Origin: Thermohalobaculum sp963721105
Lineage (GTDB): Bacteria > Pseudomonadota > Alphaproteobacteria > Rhodobacterales > Rhodobacteraceae
Assembly: GCA_963721105.1 (NCBI GenBank)
Contig: CAVRHY010000011.1
Coordinates: 1,054,001 to 1,118,000 of the forward strand
Direction: 5' to 3'
DNA length: 64,000 nt
The notes below the pieces were generated by a model, which did not search any database, had not been told where the DNA came from, and saw only the letters and a list, made by a program, of their open reading frames with translations. Positions 34,057 through 42,881 of the stretch are shown here, piece after piece. The position numbers and the translations under genes are program-made. Positions within the stretch are counted from its first letter, which is position 1; each line of letters starts with the position of its first letter.

Positions 34057-35709
34057 CTAGTCGCTGACCCCCTCCACCGCCTTCATCTCGAAGGCCGCGG
34101 CCATCAGGGCCTTGGCGTAGTCGCTGGAGGGCCGCTCGAACAGCCGGTCGGCGCGGCCGGTCTCGACGACCTCGCCGTTCCTCAGGATGATCAGCCGGTG
34201 CGCCAGCGCGCGGACCACCTTCAGGTCGTGGCTGATGAAGAGATAGCCCAGCTGATAGCGCCGCTGCAGTTCGCGCAGCAGGTCGACGATCTGGCTCTGA
34301 ACCGTCATGTCCAGCGCGCTCGTCGGCTCGTCCAGCACGACGAACTTGGGCTTCAGGATCATGGCGCGCGCGATGGCGATGCGCTGGCGCTGCCCGCCCG
34401 AGAACTCGTGCGGGTATCGGTCCATCATGTCGGCGTTGAGCCCGACCTCCTCCAGCGCGCGCGCCACCGCGTCGCGCTTCGACAGCGCCCGCTCGCCAAA
34501 GCCGTGCACGCCCAGGCCCTCGGCGACGATCTCGGCCACCGACATGCGCGGGCTCAGCGAGCCGTAGGGGTCCTGGAAGACGATCTGCATGTCGCGCCGC
34601 AGCGCCCGCAGGTCGCGCTTCGGCAGCCGCTGGATGTCGCGCCCCTGGAACCGGATCTCGCCCTGCGAGGAGATCAGCCGCATCAGCGCCAGCGCCAGCG
34701 TCGTCTTGCCGCTGCCGGACTCGCCGACGACGCCGACCGTCTCGCCGGCCTTCAGCCCGATATCGACGTCTGTGACGGCCTTGATGTAGCCGACGGTGCG
34801 CTTCATCAGCCCGCGCTTGACCGGGAACCAGACGCGCACCTGCTCGCCCTCGATCAGCACGTCGGCGCCCTGCGGCACCGGCTCGGGCTCGCCCTTCGGT
34901 TCGGCTTCCAGCAGCATCTTCGTGTACGGATGCTGGGGCGCGTCGAAGACCTGCGCCGTCGGCCCGGTCTCGACGATCTCGCCGTTCTGCATGACGGCGA
35001 CGCGCTGCGCCACGCGCCGCACGATCCCCAGATCGTGCGTGATGAACAGCATCGACAGCCCTTCCTCGCGCTGCAGCTCGGCCAGCAGCTCCAGGATCTG
35101 CGCCTGGATGGTGACGTCCAGCGCCGTCGTCGGCTCGTCGGCGACCAGGAGCTCGGGCTTGTTGGCCAGCGCCATGGCGATCATCACGCGCTGGCGCTGC
35201 CCGCCAGAGAGCTGGTGCGGCCAGGCGTCCAGCCGCTCCGCCGGGTCGCGGATGCCGACGCGCTCCAGCAGCTCGATGATGCGCGCGCGCGCCGCCTTGC
35301 CGGTCAGCCCCTGGTGGATGCGCAGGCTCTCGCCGATCTGGCGCGAGACGGTGTGGAGCGGGTTCAGCGAGGTCATCGGCTCCTGGAAGACGAAGCTCAC
35401 CTCGTTGCCGCGCATGCCCTGCAGCACGCGCTCGGAGGCGCCGACCATCTCGGCGCCCTTCCAGCGCACCGACCCCGTCACCTCGGCCGAGTCCGGCAGC
35501 AGCGAGACCGTCGACAGCGCCGTCAGCGACTTGCCCGAGCCGGATTCGCCCACCAGCGCCAGCGTCTCGCCATGCGCCACCTGCAGCGAGACGCGCCGCA
35601 CCGCCTCGACCACCCCGTCCTCGGTCCGGAAGGTGATCGAAAGGTCGCGGATGTCCAGCAGCGGCCCGCCCGTGCGCGCACTTGCCGGCCCGGCCCCCCG
35701 CCAGCTCAT
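34057..35709 (-). CDS. yejF: Peptide ABC transporter ATP-binding protein, fused dual domain (YejF-like)
   Basis: 550-residue ATPase with two complete ABC domains in one chain, the YejF arrangement. The first has Walker A GESGSGKS (~52-59), Q-loop FQEPMTSLNP, signature LSGGQRQR and Walker B LLVADEPT. The second has GESGSGKTT, FQDPYGSLSPRM, FSGGQRQR and FVVLDEPTSALD. An oligopeptide-transporter C-terminal extension lies between them (HPYTKMLLEAEP). ATG 35709 overlaps the yejE stop by 4 bases. Powers the YejBE permease in uptake of peptides (in enterobacteria also microcin C). Confidence 0.94.
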   Translation of the reverse strand: MSWRGAGPASARTGGPLLDIRDLSITFRTEDGVVEAVRRVSLQVAHGETLALVGESGSGKSLTALSTVSLLPDSAEVTGSVRWKGAEMVGASERVLQGMRGNEVSFVFQEPMTSLNPLHTVSRQIGESLRIHQGLTGKAARARIIELLERVGIRDPAERLDAWPHQLSGGQRQRVMIAMALANKPELLVADEPTTALDVTIQAQILELLAELQREEGLSMLFITHDLGIVRRVAQRVAVMQNGEIVETGPTAQVFDAPQHPYTKMLLEAEPKGEPEPVPQGADVLIEGEQVRVWFPVKRGLMKRTVGYIKAVTDVDIGLKAGETVGVVGESGSGKTTLALALMRLISSQGEIRFQGRDIQRLPKRDLRALRRDMQIVFQDPYGSLSPRMSVAEIVAEGLGVHGFGERALSKRDAVARALEEVGLNADMMDRYPHEFSGGQRQRIAIARAMILKPKFVVLDEPTSALDMTVQSQIVDLLRELQRRYQLGYLFISHDLKVVRALAHRLIILRNGEVVETGRADRLFERPSSDYAKALMAAAFEMKAVEGVSD

Positions 35710-36842
35710 CGAAACGTCTTCCGCGCGTCGAAGGCGTCGCGCACGCCCTCGAAGACAAAGACCATCAGGCTCAGCATGATGGCGAAGGTGAAGAACGCCG
35801 ACAGCGCCAGCCACAAATCCTGCAGATGCTGCTTGCCCTGCAACGCCAGCTCGCCCAGCGAGGGATAGGCCGAGCCCAGCCCGAAGCCCAGGAAGTCCAG
35901 CCCCGCCAGCAGACTGATCGAGCCGGTCAGCATGAAGGGTAGCATCGTCACCGTTGCCACCATCGCGTTCGGCAGCAAATGGCGGAACATGATGGTGAAA
36001 TCACCCACCCCCAGCGCGCGCGCCGCCTGCACGTATTCGAAGTTCCGCGCCCGCAGGAACTCGGCGCGCACGACGCCGATCAGCGTCACCCAGCCGAAGG
36101 CGATGAAGACCAGGAACATCACCCACAGCGTCGGCGTCAGCACCGAGACGACGATCAGGATGACGTAGAGCAGGTTCATCGACTGCCAGACCTCCTCGAC
36201 CCGCTGGAAGGTCAGGTCGACCCAGCCGCCGAAGAAACCCTGGCTCGCCCCGGCGAAGATGCCGACCGCCGCCGAGACCATGGTCACGGCGAAGCCGAAC
36301 AGCACCGACAGGCGAAAGCCGTAGATGATCCGAGCCATCACGTCGCGCGCCTGGTCGTCGGTGCCGAGGACGTGGTGGAAATCGGCGTCCGGCACCGGCA
36401 CGCCGATGCCGACATCGCCGACATGGAAGAACGGGTGCAGGTGCCAGTCCGGCGGCGACGGCGCGCGCTTAACCGCATAGCTGACGGTGTCGTAGCTGAA
36501 GGCGATCAGCGGCCAGATCGCCCAGCCGTCGCCGCCGATCTCGTCCGGCGTGTCGAAGCACGCCTCCTGGCCGCCCGAGCGGATCAGGCAGCGAACCACC
36601 GGGTCGCGGAAATCCGCCTCGGTCTGGAAATCGCCGCCGAAGGTCGTCTCGGCATAGCTGTTCCACAGCGGCCAGTAGAGGTCGCCCTTGTAGCTGACGA
36701 CGATCGGCTTGTCGTTGGCGATCACCTCGGCGAACAGGCACAGCACGAACAGCGCCAGGAAGATCCACATCGACCACCAGGCGCGCCGGTTCCGCTTGAA
36801 GCTACGCCAGCGGCGCCTGTTCAGCTCGGACAGCAGGGCCAT
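35706..36842 (-). CDS. yejE: Peptide ABC transporter permease (YejE-like)
   Basis: 378-residue inner-membrane permease of the DppC/OppC family, with an N-terminal cytoplasmic basic segment, a first helix (MWIFLALFVLCLFAEVIA) and the long periplasmic insert typical of YejE (KGDLYWPLWNSYAETTFGGDF). The EAA loop is in YVQAARALGVGDFTIMFRHLLPNA. It lies 3 bp after yejB and overlaps yejF by 4 bases. Confidence 0.94.
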   Translation of the reverse strand: MALLSELNRRRWRSFKRNRRAWWSMWIFLALFVLCLFAEVIANDKPIVVSYKGDLYWPLWNSYAETTFGGDFQTEADFRDPVVRCLIRSGGQEACFDTPDEIGGDGWAIWPLIAFSYDTVSYAVKRAPSPPDWHLHPFFHVGDVGIGVPVPDADFHHVLGTDDQARDVMARIIYGFRLSVLFGFAVTMVSAAVGIFAGASQGFFGGWVDLTFQRVEEVWQSMNLLYVILIVVSVLTPTLWVMFLVFIAFGWVTLIGVVRAEFLRARNFEYVQAARALGVGDFTIMFRHLLPNAMVATVTMLPFMLTGSISLLAGLDFLGFGLGSAYPSLGELALQGKQHLQDLWLALSAFFTFAIMLSLMVFVFEGVRDAFDARKTFR

Positions 36843-36845
36843 GCG

Positions 36846-38009
36846 TCAGCCTTCCCGCCGCTCGAAGTCGATGCGCGGGTCGATCCAGACATAGACCAGG
36901 TCCGAGATCAGCTTGATGACCAGCCCCAGCAGGCCGAAGATGAACAGCGTCCCCAGCACGACCGGATAGTCGCGCGTCACCACCGACTCGAATCCCAGCA
37001 AGCCCAGCCCGTCCAGCGAGAACACCGTCTCGACGAAGATCGAGCCGGCGAAGAACACGCTGACGAAGGCCGCCGGAAAGCCGGCGATGACGATCAGCAT
37101 GGCGTTGCGAAAGACGTGTCCGTACAGCACGCGCGTCTGCCCCAGCCCCTTCGCCCGCGCCGTCATCACGTACTGCTTCCTGATCTCGTCCAGGAACGAG
37201 TTCTTGGTCAGCAGCGTCAGCGTGGCAAAGCCCGAGATCGTGTAGGCCGTCACCGGCAGCGTGATGTGCCAGAAATAGTCGAGGACCTTCTGGCCCAGGC
37301 TCATCATCGCCCAGTTGTCCGAGTGCAGCCCGCGCAGCGGAAACAACTGCCAGTACGACCCGCCGGCGAACAGCACCAGCAGCACGACAGGCACCAGGAA
37401 GCCGGGCAGCGCATAGGCCGCGATGATGACGCCCGAGGTCGTCGTGTCGAAGGTCGAGCCGTCCTTCACCGCCTTGCGGATGCCCAGCGGGATCGAGATG
37501 AGATACGAGATCATCGTCGCCCACAGCCCCAGCGAGACCGAGACGGGCATCTTCTCCAGGATGATGTCGATCACGTCGGCCGAGCGGCGAAAGCTCTGGC
37601 CGAAATCCAGCCGGACATAGTTCCACAGCATGATGCCGAAGCGCTCGTAGATCGGGATCGGCTCGCGTCTGCACTCCGCCGCGGCCGCCGTCTTCACGCC
37701 GGTATAGCCCGGCTCGCAGACGATGCGGGCAAAGCCGAACTGGGCCTCCAGGTCGGCGATCAGGTCGGGGTCGATGCCCTGCCTGCCGCGATAGCGACCC
37801 TCGTTGCCGATCGTCGTGCTGGCGGCGACCTCGTTGCCACCGCCGCCGCCGACGCTGGCCCCGGCGACGCCGTGCCCCTCGCGGATCTGCGCCAGAAGCT
37901 GCTCGACCGGGCCGCCGGGGGCGAACTGGATGACGATGAAGTTCAGCAGCATGATGCCGAACAGCGTCGGGATGATCAGCAGCAGCCGGCGCAGGATATA
38001 GGCGCCCAT
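36846..38009 (-). CDS. yejB: Peptide ABC transporter permease (YejB-like)
   Basis: 387-residue DppB-type permease. The first helix ILRRLLLIIPTLFGIMLLNF with IVIQFAPGGPVEQ is characteristic. The YejB-specific insert includes a run of glycines (GGGGG, about residue 55) and DLEAQFGF. The EAA loop is YVMTARAKGLGQTRVLYGHVFRNAM. The start ATG 38009 follows a 74-bp gap from the binding-protein stop, which contains CG-rich inverted sequence that could reduce transcription into the permeases. Confidence 0.94.
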   Translation of the reverse strand: MGAYILRRLLLIIPTLFGIMLLNFIVIQFAPGGPVEQLLAQIREGHGVAGASVGGGGGNEVAASTTIGNEGRYRGRQGIDPDLIADLEAQFGFARIVCEPGYTGVKTAAAAECRREPIPIYERFGIMLWNYVRLDFGQSFRRSADVIDIILEKMPVSVSLGLWATMISYLISIPLGIRKAVKDGSTFDTTTSGVIIAAYALPGFLVPVVLLVLFAGGSYWQLFPLRGLHSDNWAMMSLGQKVLDYFWHITLPVTAYTISGFATLTLLTKNSFLDEIRKQYVMTARAKGLGQTRVLYGHVFRNAMLIVIAGFPAAFVSVFFAGSIFVETVFSLDGLGLLGFESVVTRDYPVVLGTLFIFGLLGLVIKLISDLVYVWIDPRIDFERREG

Positions 38010-38083
38010 CAGCGCACCGAGCCCGCAGCGCGCTGCGCGCCCGCCCGGCTGCCGAGCGATGCCCGCGCCCCCCAGGCGGTGCA

Positions 38084-39994
38084 TCACCTGATCGTCCCCG
38101 CCGCCTGCAAGGCCGCCAGCTTCTCGGCGTCGATCCACCAGAGATCGGTGACGCCCCGGTCGTAGAGCGGCTTGATCGCCGGGCGGTCGAACACGTCCCA
38201 GTAGGCGATGGTGTGCGTCCCCTTGTGCCATTGCGGCACCCAGATGTGCTTGGCGCGCAGCACGCGGTCCAGCGCCTTGACGGCGTCGGTCAGCGTCGCG
38301 CGGCTGTCGGCGCGCTCGATGATGTCGATCAGCCCGTCGACCACCGGGTCGGCGATGCCGGCCGTGTTCTGCGAGCCGGGCGAGTCGACGCTGGCCGATC
38401 CGAAATAGTCGCGCAGCTCGACCCCCGGCGTCAGCGACATCGACTTGCGGCTGACGACGATGTCATAATCGAAATCCTGCATTCGCTTCTGGTACTGCGA
38501 GGGATCCACCTGCCGGATCGTCGCTGTCACGCCGATCTTCTGCAGATTCTTGACATAGGGCGCGACGATCCGCTCGAAGCCGTCGCTGCCCAGCAGGAAC
38601 TCGACCTCCAGCGGCTTTCCGTCCTTCTGGCGGACGCCGTTGACGACCGTCCAGCCTGCCTCCTCCAGCAGCTCTCCGGCGCGGTGCAGGTTCTGCCGGT
38701 TGCGCCCCGAACCGTCCGTCACCGGCGGCACGTAGGCCGCGTCCGACAGCAGCTCGGGCGGCAGCTTGTCGGCAAAGCGCTCCAGGATCGCCTTCTCGCC
38801 CGGCGTCGGCGGCCCCTCGGCCTGCATCGGCCCGCCCTCGAAGAAGCTGTCGGTGCGCTCGTACTGGTCGTAGAACAGCGTCCCGTTCGACCACTCGAAG
38901 TCGAAGGCCAGCGCCATCGCCTCGCGCACGCGGGGGTCCTGGAACTTGGCCCGGCGCAGGTTGAACCAGAAGCCCTGCGTGCCGGCCGGCCGGTTGTCGG
39001 GCAGCGCCTCGACCTTGACGGCGCCGCTGGCGACCGCGGGGAACGCCTCGGGCGTGTACTGCGTCGCCCAGCTCTGGCTCGAGAACTCCTCGTTGAAGCG
39101 GAAGGCCCCGGCCTTGAACGCCTCGAACGCCGCCGAGCGGTCGCGGTAGTATTCGATCCGCACCTCGTCGAAGTTCCAGCGCCCGCGGTTCACCGGCAGC
39201 TCGGCGGCCCAGTAGTCCCTGACCCGCTCGAAGGTGGTGCTCTGGCCGGCCTGCCACTTGCCGATCCGGTAGGGGCCGCTGCCCAGCGGCGGGGTCAGGT
39301 TCGACTCCGCGAAATCGTGCTCGGTGTAGTATTTCTTCGAGAACACCGGCAGCCCGGCGACCAGCATCGGCAGGTCGCGCTTGGCGGCGTCAGCCGCGAA
39401 CTCGTAGCGCACGCGCCGCGGCCCCTCGGCGGTGACGCCGGTCACCGGCTCCAGCAGCACGCGATAGGTCGGGTGGCCCTTGTCGCGCAGCGTCTCGAAG
39501 CTGAAGACCACGTCGTCGGCGGTGATCGGGCTGCCGTCCTGGAAGACCGCCTCGGGCCGCAGGTCGAAGGCGACCCACGACCGGTCCCCGGGCAGCTCGG
39601 CCGTCTCGGCGATCAGCCCGTACATCGAATCCGGCTCGTCAGCGGCGGTCGCCATCAGGCTGTCGAACACCAGCCCCGAGACGCCCTCGGCGGCGTTTCC
39701 CTTCAGGATGAACGGGTTGAAGCTGTCGAAGGTCACGGCGCCATAGCCGGTCGACCAGGTGCCGCCCTTCGGCGCGTCCGGGTTGGCGTACTCGAAATGC
39801 TGGAAGTCCGGGGGGTACTTCAGGTCGCCGAAGGCCGAGACCCCGTGCGACACCGTCGTCGGCTGGCCGTCCGCCGCGCCGGATTGCCCGCCCGTGTCGC
39901 CGCCTTGCGGGGCAGGGGCCTGGCCCGCCGCCGGCCAGGCCAGCAGCGCCGACATCGCGACAGCGGAAACGAACGCACGCCGAGTGAGGTACAT
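38084..39994 (-). CDS. yejA: Peptide ABC transporter substrate-binding protein (YejA-like)
   Basis: 636-residue periplasmic receptor, family SBP_bac_5. A signal peptide (TRRAFVSAVAMSALLAWPAAG; also a possible Tat leader because of the twin Arg at residues 5-6) is followed by a low-complexity linker and the mature domain starting HGVSAFGDLKYPPDFQHF. Family landmarks are YANPDAPKGG, SFNPFILKGN, ADDVVFSFETL and FPLGSGPY-type segments. First gene of a complete yejABEF operon. Start ATG 39994 is chosen for the leader; the frame stays open further upstream. Paralogue of the disrupted gene at 16440-18323. Confidence 0.94.
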   Translation of the reverse strand: MYLTRRAFVSAVAMSALLAWPAAGQAPAPQGGDTGGQSGAADGQPTTVSHGVSAFGDLKYPPDFQHFEYANPDAPKGGTWSTGYGAVTFDSFNPFILKGNAAEGVSGLVFDSLMATAADEPDSMYGLIAETAELPGDRSWVAFDLRPEAVFQDGSPITADDVVFSFETLRDKGHPTYRVLLEPVTGVTAEGPRRVRYEFAADAAKRDLPMLVAGLPVFSKKYYTEHDFAESNLTPPLGSGPYRIGKWQAGQSTTFERVRDYWAAELPVNRGRWNFDEVRIEYYRDRSAAFEAFKAGAFRFNEEFSSQSWATQYTPEAFPAVASGAVKVEALPDNRPAGTQGFWFNLRRAKFQDPRVREAMALAFDFEWSNGTLFYDQYERTDSFFEGGPMQAEGPPTPGEKAILERFADKLPPELLSDAAYVPPVTDGSGRNRQNLHRAGELLEEAGWTVVNGVRQKDGKPLEVEFLLGSDGFERIVAPYVKNLQKIGVTATIRQVDPSQYQKRMQDFDYDIVVSRKSMSLTPGVELRDYFGSASVDSPGSQNTAGIADPVVDGLIDIIERADSRATLTDAVKALDRVLRAKHIWVPQWHKGTHTIAYWDVFDRPAIKPLYDRGVTDLWWIDAEKLAALQAAGTIR

Positions 39995-40144
39995 CAAACG
40001 CTCCTCCCGAAAGTCATCCAGACGGGTATTCGCGGCGGCTGCCGGATGCAAGCCGCACGCACGAACGGGTGAAATTCCGGAGGCCTGACATGGAGACGGC
40101 GGCCGAAGCCGCCGCCGCCCGTCCGTCCGTGGCCGATGCCCCGC

Positions 40145-41592
40145 CTACTGCGAGGCCTGCTGCATGTAGGTGATGACGTCGAGGCGGTCCTGCTCCTTCT
40201 TCAGCCCGGCAAACCCCATCTTGGTGCCCGGCACGACGCCCTTGGGATCGGCCAGGTAGGTGTCCAGCCGGTCGGGCGTCCAGTCGCCGCCATGCTCCTG
40301 CATCGCCTTCGAGTAATTGAAGCCCTCGACCGAGGCGACCGGCCGCCCGACGACGCCGTACAGCGTCGGCCCGATGGAGTTCTTGCCCGGCTCGATCTTG
40401 TGGCAGGCCGCGCAGCGGCGAAAGATCTTCTCGCCCGACGCGGCGTCGCCCGCCGGCATCGCCGACCCTGCGGCCGGGGCCGGTGCGGCCGCCACCTGCT
40501 CGCCCCCGCCCGTCGCCTGGGTGGTGCCGGTCGCCGCTGCCTCCGCCGGCTGCCCTTCGGCCGCCGCCGTCCCCGCCGGCTTGCTCTCCGCCGGCGCCTC
40601 GGCCGCCGCCTTGTCGACCGGCTCGCCGGCCTGCGGCTCGGCCGCGTCCTTCTGCTTGATCTCGACCGGCGTGGTCGAGCTCACCGTGACGTCGTCCTTG
40701 TTCATGTTCACGACCGTCTCGCCGGTCACGGTGACGGCCTTCTCACCGGTCGTCGACGACGAGGTCGTCTCGGCCGTCGACTGCGCCGTGCCGACCGGCA
40801 CCGCCGTCTCGCCCGTCGCCGCCCCGCCCGTCGCCGTCCCGCCCGTCGCCGCGCCGCCAGCCGCGGCACCGGCCTGGCCTTCGGTCGAGCCGTCGCCACG
40901 TCGGTCACGGTCTCGATCGCCGGCGTCGTTGCCGCGGTCCCGCTCTCGGACCCGGCGCCGGCCGCCGCGCCCTGGTCGCCCTCGCCCGCAGCCTCGCCCG
41001 CACCCTCGCCCGTCGGGGGCGCCAGCGGCTCGATGCCGGCGGTCAGGTCGACCGGCGCGTCGCCGTGCTGGTTCAGGTACGCGATCACGTTGACCCGGTC
41101 CTGCGGATCCTTCAGCCCGGCAAAGCTCATCTTGGTGCCCGGCACCACGGCCTTCGGGTTCTCGAGGAAATGGAACAGGTGCTCGGGCGTCCAGTCACCC
41201 TCGACCGCCTGCATCGCGTCCGAATACGAGAAGTCGGCGATCGACGCGACGTCGCGCCCGACCACGTCGTACAGCGACGGCCCGACCTTGTTCACGCCCT
41301 TGTCGGCCGAGTGGCAGGCCCCGCAGGCGCGGAAGGTCTTCTCGCCCGCGGCGGCGTCCGGGTTCTGGAACAGCGCCAGCAGGTCGACCTGCGGCGCTTT
41401 CTCCTCGGTCGCGCCGCTGCTCTCGATGGCAACCGCATAGGCCAGCACCGGGCCTTCCTCGTCCTTGTTGATGGTGTGCTCGGCGAATTCGCGCGTGCCG
41501 TAGATCTCCGACGAGAAGAAGTTCAGCAGCAGGAACACCAGCAGCGCGCCGATCACGCCGGCCGCGATCTTGTTGAATTCCATCGAGTTCAT
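40145..41592 (-). pseudogene. Membrane-anchored two-haem cytochrome c with one frameshift in the linker
   Basis: Two class I cytochrome c domains appear to be fused. The first (from ATG 41592) has a membrane anchor (AAGVIGALLVFLLLNFF, residues ~10-26), haem site CGACH (90-94) and axial-Met motif GTKMSFAG. The second has CAACH and GTKMGFAG and ends at 40145. Between them is a long Ala/Gly/Thr/Glu-rich linker where the frame changes by one base near 40905, in a short G run; restoring one G gives a continuous ~482-residue protein (linker GDGSTEGQAG then TGGTATGG repeats). Probably a sequencing indel rather than two genes, though the second part could also start at an internal GTG (40801). Likely role: electron transfer to terminal oxidases, as for CycM/c552. 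Confidence 0.8.
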
Positions 41593-41730
41593 CCGCTCCG
41601 TTCCCCGTCGGACCCCAACCGGCCCGGCGCCTCAATATCGCCTTCCGTCCCCGGGCTGCAAGCGATAGAAGGCGCGACCAAACGTGCCAAGCCGCGGGTC
41701 CGGGGGAGGGGCCGCCATGGGATTTTCCTC

Positions 41731-42609
41731 GTGACCGGACCGACCGTGACTGGACAGACACGCCGCATCGCCTTCCAGGGCGAGCCCGGCGCATACTCGC
41801 ACCAGGCGTGCCGCGAGGTCTACCCCGAGCTCGACCCGATGCCCTGCGCCACCTTCGAGGCGGCGCTCGAGGCTGTCCGCACGCGCGAGGCGGACCTGGC
41901 AATGATGCCGATCGAGAACTCGACCTATGGCCGGGTCGCCGACCTGCACCACCTCTTGCCGACCTCCGGCCTCTACATCATCGGCGAGCACTTCGTGCCG
42001 GTCCACCTGCAGCTCCTCGGCGTCCCCGGCGCGCCGCTCGACGGCGTGCGCGAGGCGCAGAGCCACACGGTGGCGCTCGGCCAGTGCAAGGCGTTCCTCG
42101 CCAAGCTCGGCATCCGGGCGGCGACCGGCGCCGACACCGCCGGCAGCGCCGCCGAGGTCGCCGAGCGCGCCGACCCGTCCCGCGCCGCCATCGCCTCGGC
42201 GCTGGCCGGCGAGATCTACGGCCTCGACACCCTGGCCGAGAACATCGAGGACAACGCCCACAACACGACCCGCTTCCTGGTGATGTCGCGCCAGAAGGTC
42301 GAGGCCGACCCGACCGAGGGCCAGGCGATGACCAGCTTCGTCTTCGAGGTCCGCAACGTCCCCGCCGCCCTCTACAAGGCGATGGGCGGGTTCGCCACGA
42401 ATGGCATCAACATGGTCAAGCTGGAAAGCTACATGCTGGAAGGCTCGTTCTGGGCCACCCAGTTCTACGCCGAAATCGAAGGCCACCCCGACGAGCAGGG
42501 CGTCCAGCACGCCTTCGAGGAACTCGGCTTCTTCACCAAGCACTTCAAGGTCCTGGGCGTCTACCCCCAGGCCCCGTTCCGCCAGAAGGCCGGCCAGAAA
42601 CCAACCTGA
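41731..42609 (+). CDS. pheA: Prephenate dehydratase
   Basis: About 292 residues. Converts prephenate to phenylpyruvate in phenylalanine synthesis. The catalytic domain begins RIAFQGEPGAYSHQA and includes PIENSTYGRVADLHHLL and the catalytic HNTTRFLV. A C-terminal ACT domain (TSFVFEVRNVPAALYKAMGGFA, GINMVKLESYM) gives feedback control by phenylalanine. No ATG is in frame near the start; GTG at 41731 or 41746 must be used. Separated from the cytochrome gene by a divergent gap of 138 bp. Confidence 0.94.
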   Translation: MTGPTVTGQTRRIAFQGEPGAYSHQACREVYPELDPMPCATFEAALEAVRTREADLAMMPIENSTYGRVADLHHLLPTSGLYIIGEHFVPVHLQLLGVPGAPLDGVREAQSHTVALGQCKAFLAKLGIRAATGADTAGSAAEVAERADPSRAAIASALAGEIYGLDTLAENIEDNAHNTTRFLVMSRQKVEADPTEGQAMTSFVFEVRNVPAALYKAMGGFATNGINMVKLESYMLEGSFWATQFYAEIEGHPDEQGVQHAFEELGFFTKHFKVLGVYPQAPFRQKAGQKPT

Positions 42610-42619
42610 CCCACCCCCC

Positions 42620-42791
42620 GCCCGCGCCGCAGGGCGGGGTTCCACCCCGCCACGACGCCCCAACCGCCCCGCGCCCCGTCATTCCCGCGAAAGCGGGAAT
42701 CTCCCCGCCGCCTCTCCGAGAGATCCCCGCCTGCGCGGGGATGACGCCAGAGCCGCCAACGCCCCGTCATTCCCGCGAAAGCGGGAATCTC
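42620..42791. repeat. Cluster of palindromic repeats after pheA
   Basis: Contains a GGGCGGGGTTCCACCCCGCC element (about 42625-42645), a composite CGTCATTCCCGCGAAAGCGGG ... ATCCCCGCCTGCGCGGGGATGACG element (42677-42746) and a half copy of the latter (42765-42791). The same elements recur at 44581-44684 on the other side of the repeat-rich gene, so that gene is bracketed by repeat arrays. Composite copies are also near 50323 and 51611-51677. Confidence 0.85.
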
Positions 42792-42881
42792 GCTCCGCCT
42801 CGCCACGTCCCGCCCGCATGGCGACGACGCCCACCCTTGACCCGTCCGCTCCCATTCGGAACATGGCCGCAGAGGGGGAAA

